DNA of 64,000 bases from Orthonyx spaldingii (Eukaryota > Chordata > Aves > Passeriformes > Orthonychidae): NCBI GenBank assembly GCA_013397795.1, contig VZTJ01003817.1, forward strand, positions 558,001 to 622,000, in the 5' to 3' direction. The notes under the pieces are model-generated. The model did not search any database, was not told the origin of the DNA, and saw only the letters and a list, made by a program, of their open reading frames with translations. The position numbers and the translations under genes are program-made. Below, piece by piece: positions 28,001 through 40,310 of this stretch; position 1 is the first letter of the stretch, and each line of letters opens with the position of its first letter.

Positions 28001-30776
28001 ACAGGAGTCTGAATGCCAGCTTCATGTGCTTACTGATTTGAAAGTTGGCACAGTGCTTCGGGATTGGAATTGTGAACCATCCTTGAGGTCTGTACACGAG
28101 CTCCATAAGAGTCAAAGAAAATATCTAAAACATGGCTCCAAATGAATGACCTCCCCAGCTTGCCATCATCCTCACTGACATCGGTTGTTCTACAGTAATT
28201 TCTCTATCACTATAGTAATGAACCAGCCATTCCAAAAGAGAACATGGAGAACCAGTAATCACACTAAGTTGTCTCTCATTGAGTCAGAGAATGCTCTTTT
28301 CTCAGTCTATTACTCATTTCCAGAATTTGCATTACATAGCAGGTATTTAGGAGAGATATCTGAATCCTTTTCTATGCCTCTGTTACATTAAACTTCTAGA
28401 GAAAGACATTGTTTCTGAACAATTATATACCTCAACTTGAAATTCTGTTTAAGCCATTTGGCTCTGTTCAAAAAGGACTAAAATGCACTAAAAATGTCAC
28501 TTTGTGTGTGTTGTTAAATGAACAAAGCTGTACAAACCACAATTTTTACACATAGAAAACTCAACTTCTCTGTAAAACAAATAAATAACACTAACACTCA
28601 GATGGTGTCATTCTATCCAATGAAGATGAGGAAGCAGTTTATTTCTCATCTCTTTCAACAGCTCTTTTGTCTCATCATCAGAGGGGTGTGTGGGTCAACA
28701 TAACTTGAGTTATCTGAATTATTCAAGTAACACTTGAGTTTGAGTATAGTATGTCCCATGCTTTCCAGGTAAGATGCAGGTTATTATTGAGAAAATATGG
28801 TTTACAATGGAGGGTGAATAAATAGTAAACCACTGTAATATTTCTAACTTTAAACTGGAAATCCCAAAATGTCCAGTGTTAACAAAGCTTTGCATTTCCT
28901 CACCAGCACATGCCATCCCACAAATGACACCAAAGAACAGGCAGCAAAGTCATCTCTAGACTCAGTATAGAACAGCTCTTTGGACCTATATAAACTTTCC
29001 ACCCCACTCCTCATGGTCCCAATAAAGCTCACATGTGGTCAATGCATAAACCTTGGAAGGAAATGATCACATTTCAATGACACAACAGAATTTCAAGATT
29101 ACTCCTGATACAAACTGTCTTGTAATAATGAAGTTAAGTGTACAAAACCAACTTGCTTGAAAGCAAAAATGCACTGTATTGCAAATTGCTCAACATCTAA
29201 TCCAGAAAAATTAAACTGACTTCTTTTGCCATCTGGGTTTTTAAGTCATCAAGAATTAATATGAAACTGAAAGCTGATTAGGCCTTAAAAAGTAATGCAA
29301 ACAAAAAAATCTACTTTGCCTTGTCTCACTCTTACTGCAGCAATTGCAGAGGTTGATACCACAGAGGTATCAATGCCTGAACAGCTTACATAACAGCATT
29401 TGTACAATATCAGAAATTTTCAATATTTTATTTGGTTTTAGAGTTTGAATTTCAACAAAATGAGTAAAATTGTTTTGTCTCTTCAGTCTTCTGTAGATTC
29501 TCAGTTAAGTATACACCAATACAACCAAGAGTACAGATAGCTGGAAGGTTTGGGACTTTGTCTAAAATAACTTCATCAAAAGAAATTAATGAGTTTTAGT
29601 TCTTCTAACCAAGAAAGTCATAATAAATTAATATATCTAATTAGAACCAACCTCAGTGAGATTACATTAAAATCTCATTTTGTTCTGTTAAAAAATTCAA
29701 TAAAACTATGCCAATTAAATTAGGCAATCAATAAGAACAAAGAACAAAGTGATTTTCTTGATGTTTCATCTACTTTGCCCAGCCATTAGAAGTCATTTTT
29801 AACAGCTTGTTGACAATGTTCCTCCCTTGACAGTGCTGCAGGTAGTATCAGATGTCAGGTCCCAAATCTGTTTCGACAAATCATCCTTGCATTGCCGTTT
29901 AGCACATCTGCCTCTGCAGGCAATTGAGTTCTCCTAGGAAGCCCAGTACTACTGTACTGTGGGGCATAACAGTTTATAGGGTGGAAAAGCAAAAACAAAG
30001 GGAATACTGAATTTCAAGTTAAACTGATACAGAGAGTGAGACTATAAAAATGTAATTAACGAGACACAACCTGTTGCAGAGGTTACAGAGTTGCGGATGA
30101 AGGAGCTCGAGAGAACTAATGGTTTGTCTAAGTATGCATTATTTCATTGCCTGCAAGCCTGAAGGGTGGTTGACTTTTGCCTGCTATTACCCGTTAATGC
30201 CTGCTGGTATTGCTTTCCCATATTGATCTGCAGCAAAAACAGATTTGGCCACACTGAGAAAGAAAAATCTACCAGCCAATTTACAACAGTTCTTACTCAG
30301 CACAAGGTGCCGTTCAGTACAGACTGTGAGGAACTAGTGTAAAATGTTATCACTTTCTGTATTACTTACATTTAAATTGCAAACTGTTGTTACAGATGTC
30401 TCTCTGTTCTATGTCTAGCTTCTGTACATCTCAGCTTGTTACCTATGCCATCAGAAATATCTTTTCTTCAAGGTTGGTCTCAAACACAGAATAAAGATAT
30501 TAATCAGTGGACTGACACAAAATTACAGAACTGATCAAGCTCCCACATTAAAAGAAAATTGTCACTCTGATGAAAAAAAAACAGTTCTAATATCAGAAGA
30601 ACGAAAAACAGAATTTTGACTTCTACACACAGCAAAGGCACTGCTTTTGTCTCCAAACAAGGAGCGTTTTGGTGCATTCCTTCACATTTTCTATGAAAGA
30701 AAGATTATTCTTTCAATTATTTGATCTTTCTGCAAGGAAACACAGCAAAAGACTACTGGGATGCATCACCCTGTAC

Positions 30777-31740
30777 TGTTTAACTCCAGTAAGACTCACT
30801 CTCGGAGACTGAAATGTTATGGTTTATGGCTTAAACATTTTTATAAAGGACTTTTACCTATTATAATAAAACTGTATAGCAAAAGCTGCATGGAAGACCA
30901 CCACACCCTGAATGAACCTCCTGACTGAGGCCCTGCACTGCAAGTTGATGGATATAAGAGAAAGTGACTCAGGTCTGGGGTGGGGGAGAAGAATTCACTC
31001 ACAGGAGGATTAAGCCTCACACCTTCCAGGTGGAGACACAGCCCCAGGCTGATCTGCTGTCAGGCTCGCAGGGACCCCTACACCAAAGGAGGGAGGAGGA
31101 GAGGTTTTGGGTGTGTGGTAAAAAAACCTCTGGTCAGAGGCAGCGAATGTTCATCCTCCGCTGTGCAGATCAGCCCAGCTGCAGGAGCTCTCCACTCCAG
31201 GCAAGCCACATTTATGGGACATCCATGCGAAGGACAGCAGAGTCATGGGAGTCATGGCACATCAAAGGTCCCCCCGAGCTCCAACCCAAAGGGGTCCCCA
31301 GACCCTGCCACCAGAGTATTGCACGTGATGCAAAATGATACAACAGATCCAGAGCCTTGCAAGGACTGTCAAACCTAGCCCCCTGCAGGGGAGGCACCTG
31401 GGCATTCCCACCTATCCAAAGTGTATACTAATCCACTGCATTCTATACTTTTTAGCATGAGGGACCCTCATCACCAAGAAGACCAGAAGAAGGGGAGCAA
31501 TGAGATGTCATTGGGACCCTCAGAAGGGTATGTTTCTACCTAACCCCTGTCACTCTCCCCATTGCCCCCTCACACACCTCTTTTTTCTATTTCTTTCTTT
31601 CTTTTCTCTTTCTTTGTTTTTGCCTCTTTTACTATTAAATAAAATATACAGATTGTTTTGGCATCAATATCTAACCTCATTTGGTTTTAATCAAGTTTTG
31701 AGGTATATTTCGAACCTTTCTGGGTTTGATCCATTTTATT
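30777..31740 (+). mobile_element. Solo-type LTR, copy 1 of a long avian ERV LTR family
   Basis: This segment aligns by eye over nearly its whole length with 45863-46795. Shared phrases in the same order include a TATTATAA..ACTGTATA promoter-like region, 'GAGGTTTTGGGTGT', 'CATCCTCCG', 'ATTGCACGTGATGCAA', 'CAACAGATCCA', 'ACCAAGAAGACCAG', 'CATTGGGA', a pyrimidine-rich stretch (about 31578-31631) and an AATAAA polyadenylation signal (31638-31643). The homology runs some 50-60 bases past AATAAA to 'GAGGTATATTTC', then stops. A TG start near 30777 is plausible but the 5' edge is soft. The length (about 0.9-1.0 kb), TATA-like and poly(A) signals fit an LTR. No retroviral coding sequence follows, so this copy looks like a solo LTR. 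Open frames of 124 and 132 codons inside it are overlapping frame shadows. Confidence 0.65.
31638..31643 (+). promoter_or_regulatory. LTR polyadenylation signal AATAAA
   Basis: AATAAA at the position shared by both copies of this LTR family, downstream of the pyrimidine-rich stretch. It is the expected R-region signal. Confidence 0.6.
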
Positions 31741-32364
31741 CACAGAGACTTAGTTTTCTTTGCTCTTCTGTGCTTAAATTGGTTTATAATACTCACTTAA
31801 TTGTGCTGGACAAATTTTAGAATGGGGCTCTACAGCCTCTTTAAGTTGGAGGAATTTTATCCTTTCACATTCCATTCTACAGTGCCAAAAGTCTTCTGCT
31901 CCCAGTGCTTTCAGGTTCCCAGCTATATGATAGCTTGACTGAGAGGAGGTCCTCATGTCTTAGAATACTCAACTTCTCCAAAATAGACTACGAAAACCTA
32001 CAGTTTTCAGTAGTTGATTAATAAGGGAACTTCTGTTCAAACGCAATTCCATGCTGGTGAATCATTTCTGCCACACATGAATGTTTCGATGAAGCAGCAC
32101 CTTGAGAATCCCTATTCAAATCAAGTCAGAGACTGATGACTGATTTAGGAATGACCTTCAACATATTGAATAATTGGGTAGTTTAGTCTTTCATATTTCC
32201 CTCATAAAGACACTTTTCAGGTTGCCTGGTTCCCCAGGTGATCTGTGTTTATTCTCCTTACTGCAGAATGAGGTGTAAGTGGCATTTAATATTAAATAAA
32301 GGCTATTGAAACAATGTCCAAAAATCCCACTTTGACATTTTAGAAATAAACATTAAGGAGGCAA
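31741..32364. other. Non-coding spacer between LTR copy 1 and CR1
   Basis: No gene or clear repeat is recognised. The first part may be LTR or leader sequence not shared with copy 2, or host DNA. Confidence 0.4.
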
Positions 32365-33606
32365 TCCAAGGCAGCCTGCATAACTTTACTAAGATTGGCA
32401 AATTGTGCCAGATCAATCTGCTGGCCTTCTGTTGTAGAGTGATGATAATGGTTGACAAGAAAAGACTAACAGAAGTCATCTATCTAGACTTTTGTAGCAC
32501 CTTCAATATGGTCTCATGTGACATTCTTATCTTCAAATTGGGGATATGGATTTGAGGGATGGACTACTCAGTGGATAAGGAATTGGCTGGATGGATGTAG
32601 CCAGAGAGTTGTAGCCAATGACTCTGTGTCCAGTTGGAGGCCAGTGACAAGTGGTGTCCCTCAGGGCTCTGTCTTGGGACTGATGCTCTTCATAATCTTC
32701 ATTAACGACCTGGTGAGACCAAGTGCACTCCAGCAATTTTACAGATGACACGAAGCTAAGCAACAGGATGGGATGTCATCCAGAGGGACCTGGACAAACT
32801 TGAGAGCTAGGTCCATGAGAATCTCATGGAGTTCAGCAAGTGCAAAGTGCTGCACCTGGGTCAAGGCAATCCTAGACATGAGTCCAGACTGGAAGGAGAA
32901 GTCATTGAGAGCAGCCCTCCAGAGGAGGACTTGTGAATTCTTGTAGGTGGCAAGCTGGACGTGAGCCAACAGAGTGCACTTGCAGCCCAGAAGGTCAACT
33001 GTATCCTGAGCTGTATCAAAAGAGGAGAGTTCAGCATGTCGAGGGAGGTGATTCTGCCCCTCTAGTGACCCCACCTGGAGTACCATGTCCAGGTCTAGGG
33101 TCCTCAACACAAGAAAGACATGGACATGTTAAAATGGGTCCAGAGGAGGCCATGAAAATGATCAGAGGGATGGAGCATCTCTCTATGAAGACAGATTGAG
33201 AGAGCTGGGATTGTTCAACCTGGAGAAGACAAGTCTCGAAAAAGACCTCATTTCAGCATTTCAGTAGCTGAAGAGGACTTAAGAAAAGGAGAGAGAAGGA
33301 TGATAGTGATAGGACAATGGCCAATGGTTTAAAATTGAAAGAGGGCAGGTTTAGATGAGACATTAAGAAGAGTCTTTACTCAGAGTATGATGAAGCACTG
33401 GAATATGTTGCCCAGAGAAGTTGTGGATGTGTGGATGTTCCACCCCTGGAAGTGTTCAAGGCCAGGCTGGATGAAGCCCTGAGGAACCTGATCTAGTGAA
33501 AGGTGTCCCTGGCCATAAAGGGGTGGGGGGGCAGGGGGGTGGAACTAGATGATCTTTGAGATCCCTTCCAGCCCTTGCCATTCTACAATTCTATGGTTCT
33601 ATTACA
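32365..33606 (+). mobile_element. CR1 LINE, 5'-truncated, with reverse transcriptase remnant
   Basis: A 1.2-kb 3' portion of a CR1 retrotransposon. The conceptual translation shows the reverse transcriptase palm in order. First is a motif-A-like YLDF..TFN (about 32480-32512), with the second catalytic Asp changed to Asn. Next is the motif-B region SGVPQGSVLG..LF..FINDL (about 32650-32711). Then a motif-C FTDDTKL (about 32736-32757) lies in a different frame, so at least one frameshift has occurred. Downstream are the standard 3' untranslated phrases (GGAACTAGATGATCTTTGAG, CCCTTCCAGCCCTT) and a terminal tract with short repeats of an ATTCTATGG-like octamer (33580-33606), the known CR1 3' end. 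The element is dead. A G-rich stretch at 33520-33541 lies near its 3' end. Confidence 0.92.
33520..33541 (+). repeat. G-rich tract in CR1 3' end
   Basis: Runs of 4, 7 and 6 G separated by one or two bases, then TGG. The tract could fold as a G-quadruplex if the seven-G run is split. It replaces the more ordinary 'GGGGGGTTGGAAC' of the family and is probably a slippage expansion. Confidence 0.7.
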
Positions 33607-35399
33607 GTTGCCCCATTTTGTAGTGCAGTTCCATTTGAAGTGACTTTGTAGAACATATATAACTGTTTTGAAGAAGTGAAATTGAAAGTATCAACATGAA
33701 ATAATTTGTTCTGTACTCATACCACTATTCAAAATTCTGCCATTTTTTATCTTATACGCAATGAAGAGGAACGTGAAAAAATTGAAGTCCTTCACCAAAT
33801 TGTTTCTTCCCAGCTACAGAATTTTTTCTATGAGCTGAATATGAAGTGGAAAGGAGACAGTTCCTGTGTTGTGTGTATAATCTTTACTTTTAAATGCAAA
33901 ATAGCCTTTGGGACAAGGCAACTGTCACTTTTCAGCTATAGGAAAATACAGACTGACTCACTACAATCCCTATCTCCCACTCTAATTCCTGGGTGATTTG
34001 CACTTGTTTAGTTCTTTGGGGTGGGAATCAAATTTCAGATTTCCCTTAATCTGAAATTCAGTCATTTGTACCAAGAACTGCAGGATATAAGAAAACTTAA
34101 TGTTTCTGAATTGTTTTTAAAACTGCATGGTGCTTTAGTGCTTTGCTTCAAAGTATGAGGTACACTACAGGGTTCCTAAATACAAAGTCTCAGAAGCTAC
34201 CACCTTCTTTATCTGCCCAAGGGATTAGCAACCTTCAGGAAAGCAAGAGAAATAGAACCTGTCTCACAAACATGTATTGGTACAATTTTTACAATGCAGT
34301 ATTTAACAGAGACATAAGCCATTCCTCTTCCATCTATCATTCTTGTGCACATGCTACATATTATTAATTCAGGACCTCTGGGACAGTCCCATAAATCTGT
34401 ATGGAGCTGGGGAGGGGTGTTTGGGTTTTGTGGAATTTGGGAGGGGGGTTAGAAGCACTCTGTGATCCAACATGCCATTGTCGCTCCTTTGGATCTTAAC
34501 ACACATAATATAATTTAAACATATTTTAACAATCTGCACGATAGAGCCACTGCTGCAGAATTTGTCATTTAGAACATTAGTATGGCAGCTGGTTTAAATT
34601 TTAAAAAATTAATAAAAGGGCTTTGTCTACACTAAGGACCAGAGAGGAAAATGTTCTTTTTTTCCTAATAAAAAGACTGGAAGCAAGAAAAGAAATTTGA
34701 AACAGCAGAGATGATCTCTGGAATTCTTAAAATATATATCAAAGGAGCCTCTCAATTTGGAGCCATCTCTGAGAAAACAGGGTAAAATTGATCCTATTTG
34801 TAAATATAAAATAAGCAGTTCTTGTGAGCATTTTGCAATTGCTTTGTCTCTAAATGAAAGGCAGTGAAAGGTATGATTCACTTGCTAGGCTTCAACCCCC
34901 ATATTTCTGCAATTCTTTCACATAGGAGTTTAAAAGTCCGACTTTGGATAACTCTTTAACCCTTTCAGTAAAAACCATTTGTGTACTGTTACTGAGTGTT
35001 TCCAGGAGTAAATCAGTGTATGGGGTTCATGGCTTCCTTGTAATCTCACCTTCCTAGATTTCTACTTACTCTTTTCATTCTTGTTAACTGTACATCATCA
35101 TAAACCTGAAAAAAAAGTCCTGCTGGCTAATTTACAGAACTGCCATTAAAGGAGGTCCCATGTGAACTGTGCATCATTAGAAAGCTTTTCAAGTCTGTTC
35201 ATGGAACAGATTCTGGGTACTGAAGAAGTGCTGCTGTTTGTGGTTCCTAAATTAGGTATGTGTGTTACCAAACCAGTAGAAGTAATATGCCACATCTTGA
35301 GTAGATTAATGCTTAATTGTTCCATGATGTTTTAATTGATTTATATGAAGTATGCAACGTATGCAACATGAAATCATCCTCCTCTAAAAATCAAGCTTT
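33607..35399. other. Non-coding DNA between two CR1 copies
   Basis: No gene is recognised. A G-rich stretch lies at about 34404-34450 (GGGGAGGGG and GGGAGGGGGG with T-rich separators). Short open frames of up to 96 codons lack any recognisable domain. Confidence 0.5.
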
Positions 35400-36606
35400 C
35401 AATACTTTCTCTCATAGTATCCTTCTGGACAAAATGTCCAGCACACAGCTGGATAAACACATCATGCAATGGGTGAGCAACTGGCTCATGCATTGGACAC
35501 AAGGTGTCGTAGCCAATGGGGGGGGACATCAGACTGGGGACCTGTCACCAGTGGGTTCCACAGGGCTCCATCCTCAGCCCTGTGCTCTACAACGTCTTCA
35601 TAAATGACTTAGACACAGGACTGGAAGGGACACTGAGCAAGTTCACAGATACAAAACTTGGAGGACCTGTCGACTCCCTCCAAGGAAGAAAGGCCCTGCA
35701 GAGAGACCGTGGTAAATTGAAGGACTGGGCAGTCACCAACCATACAAAAGTCAGCAAAGTGACAAATTCTGCACTTCACAATTAAGCATTAATCTACTCA
35801 AGTTGTGGCATATTATTTCTACAGGTTTGGTAACAAATCTGGCATGGGGCAATCCTGGATGTACAGACAGACTCAGGAATGAGATGCTGAAAGCAGTGCC
35901 ATGGAAAGGGACCTGGGGTTCTGGTCAATGAAAAGTTGAACATGAGTCAGCAGTGCCCTGGCAGCCAGGAGGGCCAACCCTGTCCTGGGGGGCATCAGGT
36001 ACAGCCGGGAAAGGAAGGGATTGTCCCGCTCTGGGGTGGCCTGCTCTGGGGTGTCCCTGCTCTGGGGTGGCCTCATCTTGAATACTGGTGGGAAGTTTTG
36101 GGCACCACAAAATAAAAAAGATATTAAACTCTTGGAGAGTGTCCAAAGGAGGGCCACGAGGATGGTGAAGGGCTTTGAGGGGAAGCAGTATGAGGAGCGA
36201 CTGTGGTCACTTGGTCTGTTCAGCCTGGAAAACAGGAGACTGAGAGGAGACCTCATTGCAGTCTGCAACTTCCTTGTGAGGGAAAGAGAAGGGGCAGACA
36301 CTGATCTCTTCTCTGTGGTGACCAGTGACAGAACTTGACAGAATGGCCTGAAGCTGTGTCAGGGAGAGTTAGGTTGGATATTAGGAAAAGGTTCTTCACC
36401 CAGAGGGTGTTTGGGTGCTGGAACAGGTTTCCCAGGGGAGTGGACACAGTACCAAGTCTGACAGAGTTCAAGAAGCATTTGGACAATCCTCTCAGGAACG
36501 TGATGTGACTCTTGGGGCGTCCTGTACATGACCCAGAGCTGGACTCAATGATCCTTGTGGGATGCTTTCAACCGAGCTTATTTTGTGATTCTGTGCTTCT
36601 GTGATC
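35400..36606 (+). mobile_element. CR1 LINE, 5'-truncated, with internal replacement
   Basis: A second CR1 3' portion in the same orientation but of a different subfamily from the copy at 32.4 kb. The translation shows VPQGSILSPVLYNVFINDLD, then FTDTKLGG, where one Asp of the DD catalytic pair in motif C is missing. The 5' side is in another frame. At about 35780-35842 the CR1 sequence is interrupted: 'TGCACTTCACA' is followed by some 60 bases of unrelated AT-rich sequence before 'GGGGCAATCCTGG' resumes. That is a local replacement or insertion with loss of a few bases. The 3' end (36577-36606) carries a degenerate octamer tail, TGATTCTGTGCTTCTGTGAT. The element is inactive. Confidence 0.92.
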
Positions 36607-37212
36607 AGAAAATCACATCAAATCTCCTCTTAAGAGTGCCGTAAGTGCAGGAGACCTTCCCATCTGATTTCACATTAGTGGAGGACAAAACTCAGCAAAG
36701 GTGTAAATTCTGGTGCCTGTTAAGGGAGGACCTCTGATAATAATTATTTCAATAGGTGAGCTCTTCATAAGTCACTGATGTGTGAAGTTTCTGTCAGCTA
36801 ATAATGGCTGAGCTCACCCAGCAGTTTTTTTCTCTGTAGGGATACTACCAGTACCTCTTTCATTCTTATAGTGCTTGTGTTAATACATTAATTATCCTTC
36901 AGTCAGAAAGGGAAACAATGACCAGACAGCCAGGAACATGGAAAATTCTTTCCATTTCCATACCTAAATTTCTTTTTCTGCTTTTTCTGCATTTTACTGT
37001 TCTTTGCTAAACTAAAATGCTACTCAAGTAGCTCAGGTTTTACACATATGAAAAGGATACATATTTTTCTGCTTTTTGAAATTATTAATAAACTCCCTTT
37101 GAAAATTATTAAAGCAACTTTTAACTATCTGACTTATTAAAATGACTCATTAACAGTATAGAAAAGGTTACCTCATTTTTTGAAGTCAGCAGCTGATGAG
37201 ACATGAACTCAT
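36607..37212. other. Non-coding spacer
   Basis: No gene or repeat is recognised in these roughly 600 bases between the CR1 copy and the SINE. Confidence 0.5.
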
Positions 37213-37343
37213 CTGAGGTTAGCTCAGTTAGAGCAGGGTACTAATAACACCAAGGTTGTGGCCTCAATCCCTATACAGGCCATTCACTTAAGAGTTAGAC
37301 TTGATTCTTGTAGGTCCCTTCCAACTCAGAGTATTCTGTGATC
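37213..37343 (+). mobile_element. tRNA-Ile-derived SINE with CR1-like tail (TguSINE1 type)
   Basis: The 5' part (about 37214-37280) reads as a decayed tRNA-Ile. It has the A-box-like GGTTAGCTCAGTTAGAGC, an anticodon-arm phrase GGTACTAATAACACCAAGG that matches the isoleucine CTAATAAC loop, and a B-box-like GTGGCCTCAATCCC, which in the functional tRNA is GGGTTCGATCCC. The 3' part (about 37281-37343) ends with GTAGGTCCCTTCCAACTC and ATTCTGTGAT, the tail shared with CR1. A SINE of this build was described in zebra finch and is mobilised by CR1 proteins. A few bases of the D-loop (the second GG of GGTTGG) are missing. Its presence is the best single pointer to a passerine. Confidence 0.82.
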
Positions 37344-37480
37344 TAGGCCAAATACACATTCACTTTTCATTTAAAGAAAAGCATATAAGCAAAACAATTA
37401 TGTTAATGCATTACTTCAATTATTTCAACTGTATTAGCTTTTGATACTGAATGATAACCTAGCTGTATTTCATGCCTCAC

Positions 37481-37498
37481 AAAAAAAAAAAAAAAAAA
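37481..37498 (+). repeat. Poly(A) tract, 18 bases
   Basis: An uninterrupted A run about 140 bases downstream of the SINE. It is too far from the SINE to be its tail without an intervening element, so it is called as a simple repeat. Confidence 0.85.
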
Positions 37499-39166
37499 GA
37501 GAGAAAAATTGTATCTTGATATTTTGAAGATTTGGAATATTGTCTAGAAATACTATATTAAGTAGCTATGGAACAAGTAAAAAAATTAAGGAGACTAGAA
37601 TTAAAAGAAAATGTAATTAAGTAATTTAGAACTACCTTCTGACTGAACAGAGAAAAAGAAGAAACTAAACACAATGGAGATGAACAAAGTCTGTGATTTT
37701 CAGACTTAAGACCCTGGAAGCAATTGCACAAATCCAAAGTTCTCTGAATAAAGTGCTATTGACAGTACACTTGAACTTGTACTCTCTCACACACAGAAAG
37801 GCAGGAAAAAAAATCTATTAATGCACTTCAGCATTTTTAGGTAACAGGCTTTTCAGCATAAGTAGACAGATTGCTCAGACAGTAACGTTTTTTAACTTGA
37901 AAAATTTTTACTTAGTCTACTCTTTCACCTGACCATATCCAAAAGATAATTTCAGTAGTTTATCATGCATTTATGATTTCCCCTTTGTCTATTATTTTCT
38001 TTCTTCCTAGGAAATGCTTGCTCTGGCAAAGATATACCAGCAAAAAAACCTGAGATAGATTTAGCAATCAACTCCAAATCATGCATTCTAAGGGAAGAAG
38101 AAACTTGTGCAATCATTCATTTTAGCCTGCATAAAAGCAAGAGGCAAGCTGTCCTAAATTGCTGTCCATTTAACATCCAGAAACTGTTTCAGTTCAATAT
38201 CAGAAAAAAATACAATTACTAACGAAAACCTTTGATTCTGGAATTTTCATTGGCAGAGAATGCATAGTAGCTCATGGCAAGCAATTCTAACGAAAACTGC
38301 ATTCAGTTTATTCTCAATTTTCCTGATTTCAAATTCTAGCAATATGATTTTCTATAACTTTCATTACTACACTAAAGAGTCTTCCACTACATCATATCTC
38401 ATATGAAAACTGGAAAACACTGGATTTGTGATTTCTTTACATCCCAAATAACAAAAAAAATTGTTTCCAATTCTTTAATCCATGTCCTAACCCTTTTTTG
38501 GACCACAACTATTTTTTTAGTATGAGATTTAAACATCATATTGTAATATAGTAAACTAAGAGATGTTGTATAAAACACAGACATCATACTTCAACTCAGA
38601 AATGTTCTTTTCATCCTTTCAGAAAAAATTATTTCTGATAAGCACCTCATTTCATTAAAGTTTTCTCATATCTAAAATGATGTCTTGTGTTCTGTATTTA
38701 CTACTTTCAAATACTTCACCTAAAGAAAATGTGTTCTGATAGAAGAAAATGTATGTACAATTATGTATGAAACCTAGGATGCATCTAGCTCTCATTTTTT
38801 AATCAAAAGAAGAATACATTTTCTGTGTCAAATATAAGATATTTTTGCGGACTTGCCAAATTCAGAAGTTATTCTACAACTCTTCAGATGCCAAAGCCTC
38901 TCTTAAGAATCTATTTTATCCCTCCCATCTCTCATTTGTCTTCTCCTTTTCTTCAAGCACTTTTTAAAGAGCTTGTCAAATCTGCTTTATAGCTTAGATG
39001 GGGGAACAAAGGGCAAGAAACATCATTAAGTATCAATCTTCTAGTTTTAACAGCCGGGGTGCAGGGATATTAGAGTCCAGAACTCAAAACCATGATCTAA
39101 CCTAACAGTTATGACTTCCCCTTTTAATTTTTTTTAATGGGGTCTAAAATATATACATGTTTGAAC

Positions 39167-39180
39167 GGGGTTGGGGGGGG
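39167..39180 (+). repeat. Short G-rich tract
   Basis: GGGG, TT, then eight G. Only two long runs, so it is a weak G-quadruplex candidate. Confidence 0.7.
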
Positions 39181-39629
39181 TGAAAGTTAATGCTGGTTGC
39201 CATGTCACTCTACAAATCAAAAGCAAGCGATCCATTACAGATAGTTTTGAAGGCAACAGTACTACAGTGGTATTCCTGATGGATTTAGAAATTATGGTCT
39301 GTGCAACTTCACAGGCATTAAGCATGAAAATAAAACCATTAGTTCTTCTCAACAAATGGAGTCACTATTGAAGGATATATTTTTTTCCTGCTCATAGTTG
39401 GGTTTTTATTTTTCCAAATTGGAAACACACCACACAGAGGAAGTAATAACATTGCAGTAAAGTATTCAAGGCCAAATTTTTATTCACATTGATTATCTTT
39501 TACATTTTGAAGTACAGCCTTTGTACATCCATCTGTAAATGTTTATCAGATAGGCATTCAAACCCTTTCCTTCATTAAAGCATTCTGTGGGAACACTACC
39601 ATACTTTTGCTATATCTTTGAGCAAAGTG

Positions 39630-40310
39630 GAAAAGAAATATGACATGCATGGTTTTTCATTCACCTTCCAAATTCAAAATCTATATTCCTTTTTCTAATC
39701 CGCACAACTCAGATTAATTCATGTATTTTTAGCTTCAATTTTACCACCATAATATGAAGTGCACATGAAAAATGTTTCTTCCAATCAGAATTTGAATGGT
39801 TTCAGGAGTATTTGACTCTGATTTTCTCCATTTTAATCCTATTAAAATTATTTGCATGTCCTCAGATAAAAAAGAAACCACCATCTTTAAATGGCTAGGA
39901 GATGACAGGCTGAAATTTAAAAAATTGGGATCTTTCCAATCGCAAAGTTAATTTGTTTATGCTTCAAATTAGTGTCCATCAACACACCTCGTGCCAAACA
40001 ACCTAATTGTGATGAAGAAGCAAGTATGATGAGACACCTGATTAACTCTTTCTTAAAGGAGAAAGGTCTTCTCTTCAGGCATTCATTCCAGATGTAAAGT
40101 GCACATCTCGATTATTTGACCATTAATAGCTTTTTACATTATTTGGAGTGCAATTCAGGCAAATGTTTGCTCTCAGTAAAGTTTTCTAAACTAATCATTG
40201 TATCATCATTACAAAGATATTTCAGCATGCACATCAGTTTCTGTTGTTTGTGCTCTATTTTAACAGTTAAGTGAAAGAAAGCTACTTACAGATTTGGGCA
40301 CGTACGAAGG
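39630..40310. promoter_or_regulatory. Candidate conserved non-coding element (enhancer-like)
   Basis: AT-rich but not low-complexity, lacking repeats and long frames, and dense in short motifs typical of developmental enhancers. It has a perfect octamer ATTTGCAT (39850-39857, POU/Oct site), AGATAA (39864-39869, GATA-like), and several ATTA/TAAT homeodomain cores, for example at GATTAATTCATG and CCATTAATAGC. It looks like long vertebrate conserved elements found in gene deserts, but this is a judgement from composition only. Conservation has not been tested. Confidence 0.25.

Larger units (their letters stand above)
16641..30776. other. Repeat-poor non-coding DNA
   Basis: No gene is recognised. 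Contents noted: an AT-only low-complexity tract at 17961-18028; a tract with several ATTA motifs at about 21.76-22.1 kb that resembles a conserved non-coding element; an (AAAC)n microsatellite at 23591-23634; a 10-bp-unit pyrimidine minisatellite at 25061-25094; and possible ancient SINE scraps near 20.57-20.69 and 26.08-26.15 kb. Open frames of up to 124 codons show no domain, no signal peptide that convinces, and no codon-like periodicity that I could judge by eye. Confidence 0.55.

Noticed and set aside
30964..31378. Two overlapping plus-strand frames of 124 and 132 codons
   Set aside because: Both lie inside the LTR copy in different phases. LTRs of this GC content give chance frames.
35873..36301. 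142-codon minus-strand frame
   Set aside because: Antisense shadow of the plus-strand CR1 copy.
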